Positions 41,344 through 42,306 of a stretch of DNA of 42,306 nt are shown in pieces. Numbering within the stretch: position 1 is the first letter of the stretch; each line of letters begins with the position of its first letter. Source of the DNA: Oscillospiraceae bacterium (GTDB lineage: Bacteria > Bacillota > Clostridia > Oscillospirales > Ruminococcaceae); the NCBI GenBank assembly GCA_017460835.1, contig JAFUAD010000028.1, positions 1 to 42,306 of the forward strand, given 5' to 3'. The notes under the pieces were generated by a model. The model was not told where the DNA came from, made no database searches, and saw nothing but the letters and a program-made list of their open reading frames with translations. The translations under genes and the position numbers were made by a program.

Positions 41344-42145
41344 AATTGTGCTGCTTCTGATTGCCGCAGTGACTGCGCTCAGCCCGGTACAGGGCTGCGG
41401 AAGCAAGAGCAGCAGCGTTTCCGAAGGCTCGGCCGAGGGCAGCTCCGCGGTCTCCGGGGAGAGCACAGAGAGCGGCGACAACACTGCCGCCGATTCTTCG
41501 CAGGATTCGCAGGAGAATACCGGACAGCTTCCTGGCGATACGGATTCTTCCGCTTCCGGCGGCGAAAGTCAGACCGAGCCCGCTCAGACCTCCGTGGTCG
41601 TCGATGATAACGGCAGCACACGCATTGTTACGGTCACCTCTGCGCAGCCTCAGCAGGAGCCGCAGAATCCCGGCAGCTCTGCCTCTGAACAGCAGAACCA
41701 GAATCAGCACTATGATATTACGGTGGCGGTCGATCAGGTCAAGGCAAAGGCTGGGCAGGAGCGCGTTCCGGTGTCTGTCCGCATCACGAACAACAGCGGC
41801 TTTGCGACCGGCGGCCTGACGATCCACCACGACCCCGCACTTGTTCCGGTTACGACCGATGCCGCCGGCACGATCGAATACAAGCTCGGCTCTGAAATGG
41901 ACGGCATGATGACCTACGGCACCTCAAACGAGGAGAACGGTTACCATCTTGTTGCATTTGCATTTTTCAGCCAGACTGAGGATATCACCGCGAATGATAT
42001 CCTGATGACATTCTATATGAATGTTCCGGAAAATGCGGCATCCGGTTCTGTTTATCAGATGCGGCTCGATGTGGATGATATCAAGAATATCGGGAAAAAG
42101 AGCCTGAATATTCAGTCCATTGACGGCAGCATTACAATTGAATAA
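41327..42145 (+). CDS. Lipoprotein with a single cohesin-like domain
   Basis: 272 residues. Lipobox VQGC (Cys about 24) is followed by a long Ser/Glu/Gln linker (25 to about 125) and a domain of about 145 residues. Features of that domain: 'DITVAVDQVKAKAGQERVPV', 'VRITNNSGFATGGLTIHHDP', 'YHLVAFAFFSQTEDITANDI' and 'MTFYMNVPENAASGSVYQM', the strand order of cohesins (dockerin-binding modules). That would give a membrane-anchored receptor for dockerin proteins such as the three in this window. ATG 41327 has GAAAGGAG upstream; it overlaps the DUF58 end by 17 bases. A more general carbohydrate-binding or FN3-like fold is the alternative. Confidence 0.72.
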   Translation: MKKNSKIVLLLIAAVTALSPVQGCGSKSSSVSEGSAEGSSAVSGESTESGDNTAADSSQDSQENTGQLPGDTDSSASGGESQTEPAQTSVVVDDNGSTRIVTVTSAQPQQEPQNPGSSASEQQNQNQHYDITVAVDQVKAKAGQERVPVSVRITNNSGFATGGLTIHHDPALVPVTTDAAGTIEYKLGSEMDGMMTYGTSNEENGYHLVAFAFFSQTEDITANDILMTFYMNVPENAASGSVYQMRLDVDDIKNIGKKSLNIQSIDGSITIE

Positions 42146-42194
42146 ACGAAAAGCGGGCGCCTGATATGAAATGCTCCCCTTTTGTTAGACAATG

Positions 42195-42203
42195 TGGTAT
42201 AAT
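42195..42203 (+). promoter_or_regulatory. Extended -10 promoter of the IS transposase
   Basis: TGGTATAAT (TATAAT at 42198-42203), between the two arms of an inverted repeat. Confidence 0.6.
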
Positions 42204-42246
42204 AGGAATATACCAATTTTTAAATCTAACGAAAGGGGGCATTTTT

Positions 42247-42306
42247 ATGCCTAAAGGAAAGCCGAACAAGAGATACACACCAGAATTCAAGATTATGGTA
42301 GTGGAA
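42247..42306 (+). CDS. Transposase OrfA N-terminus (IS3-like, partial)
   Basis: The 20 visible residues start MPKGKPNKRYTPEFK, the basic start and 'YTPEFK' helix typical of IS3-type OrfA helix-turn-helix proteins. GAAAGGGGG precedes the ATG. The gene runs off the right edge. Confidence 0.75.
   Translation, partial: MPKGKPNKRYTPEFKIMVVE

Larger units (their letters stand above)
42167..42306 (+). mobile_element. Left end of an IS3-like insertion sequence (truncated by the window)
   Basis: The sequence TGAAATGCTCCCCTTTTGTT from 42167 has the TGnnnTGCnCCCC...GTTAGACA form of IS3/IS150-type terminal repeats. It is followed by a promoter and a transposase start. An internal inverted copy of the first ~20 bases lies at 42225-42244. 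Confidence 0.7.

Overview
The window looks like chromosome from a cellulolytic Ruminococcus-type Firmicute (Oscillospiraceae). The evidence is two GH9 cellulases and a carbohydrate-binding-domain protein that all end in type I dockerins, Thr-rich linkers, a probable single-cohesin lipoprotein, strong AGGAGG ribosome sites, and sigma-A promoters that nearly all have a 17-bp spacer. The genus is an inference from gene content; the species cannot be fixed from the sequence. Almost everything lies on the minus strand. The plus-strand genes are one ABC exporter pair, a DUF896 protein, a DUF4416 protein, the MoxR-DUF58-cohesin cluster and a transposase start.

Layout: (1) 1-4537, most of a giant leucine-rich-repeat protein, running off the left edge. 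(2) 4728-6044, a secreted dockerin protein with a DUF4353-type carbohydrate-binding domain. (3) 6311-9854, a heterodimeric ABC exporter. (4) 9904-11668, an HD phosphohydrolase and a short-chain reductase, a small DUF896 protein and tRNA-Leu(UAA). (5) 11759-16448, a MarR regulator, a second heterodimeric ABC exporter and a GtrA protein, in one operon. (6) 16588-20950, metF, a separate B12-reactivation protein, metH and dtd. (7) 21043-22920, alr-ung. (8) 23065-26194, a five-gene operon ending in a GH5-like lipoprotein and containing a radical SAM protein. (9) 26285-27495, a lone fumarase alpha subunit and a DUF6465 protein. (10) 27708-30382, a T-box leader followed by an XRE-cupin-acyl-CoA synthetase fusion. 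(11) 30379-34634, nth and small genes, asparaginase, a phosphoesterase and a lipoprotein. (12) 34731-38874, two GH9 dockerin cellulases. (13) 39269-42145, MoxR ATPase, DUF58 protein and cohesin-like lipoprotein. (14) 42167 to the end, the left end of an IS3-like element.

The most interesting locus is region 10. A canonical T-box, normally placed before aminoacyl-tRNA synthetase or amino-acid genes, controls a fused XRE-cupin-medium-chain acyl-CoA synthetase. The best specifier is AUC (Ile), and the UGGU acceptor-pairing tetrad fits a tRNA with A73. Cellulolytic ruminococci are known to need branched short-chain fatty acids, and 2-methylbutyrate is a precursor of isoleucine by reductive carboxylation. 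I infer that this enzyme activates such an acid when charged tRNA-Ile runs short.

The cellulosome parts in regions 2, 12 and 13 form a second theme: three dockerin proteins and a candidate membrane-anchored cohesin within one window, with a helically phased TGAACA triplet upstream of one cellulase. All calls rest on reading the sequence and family knowledge; no database search was run.
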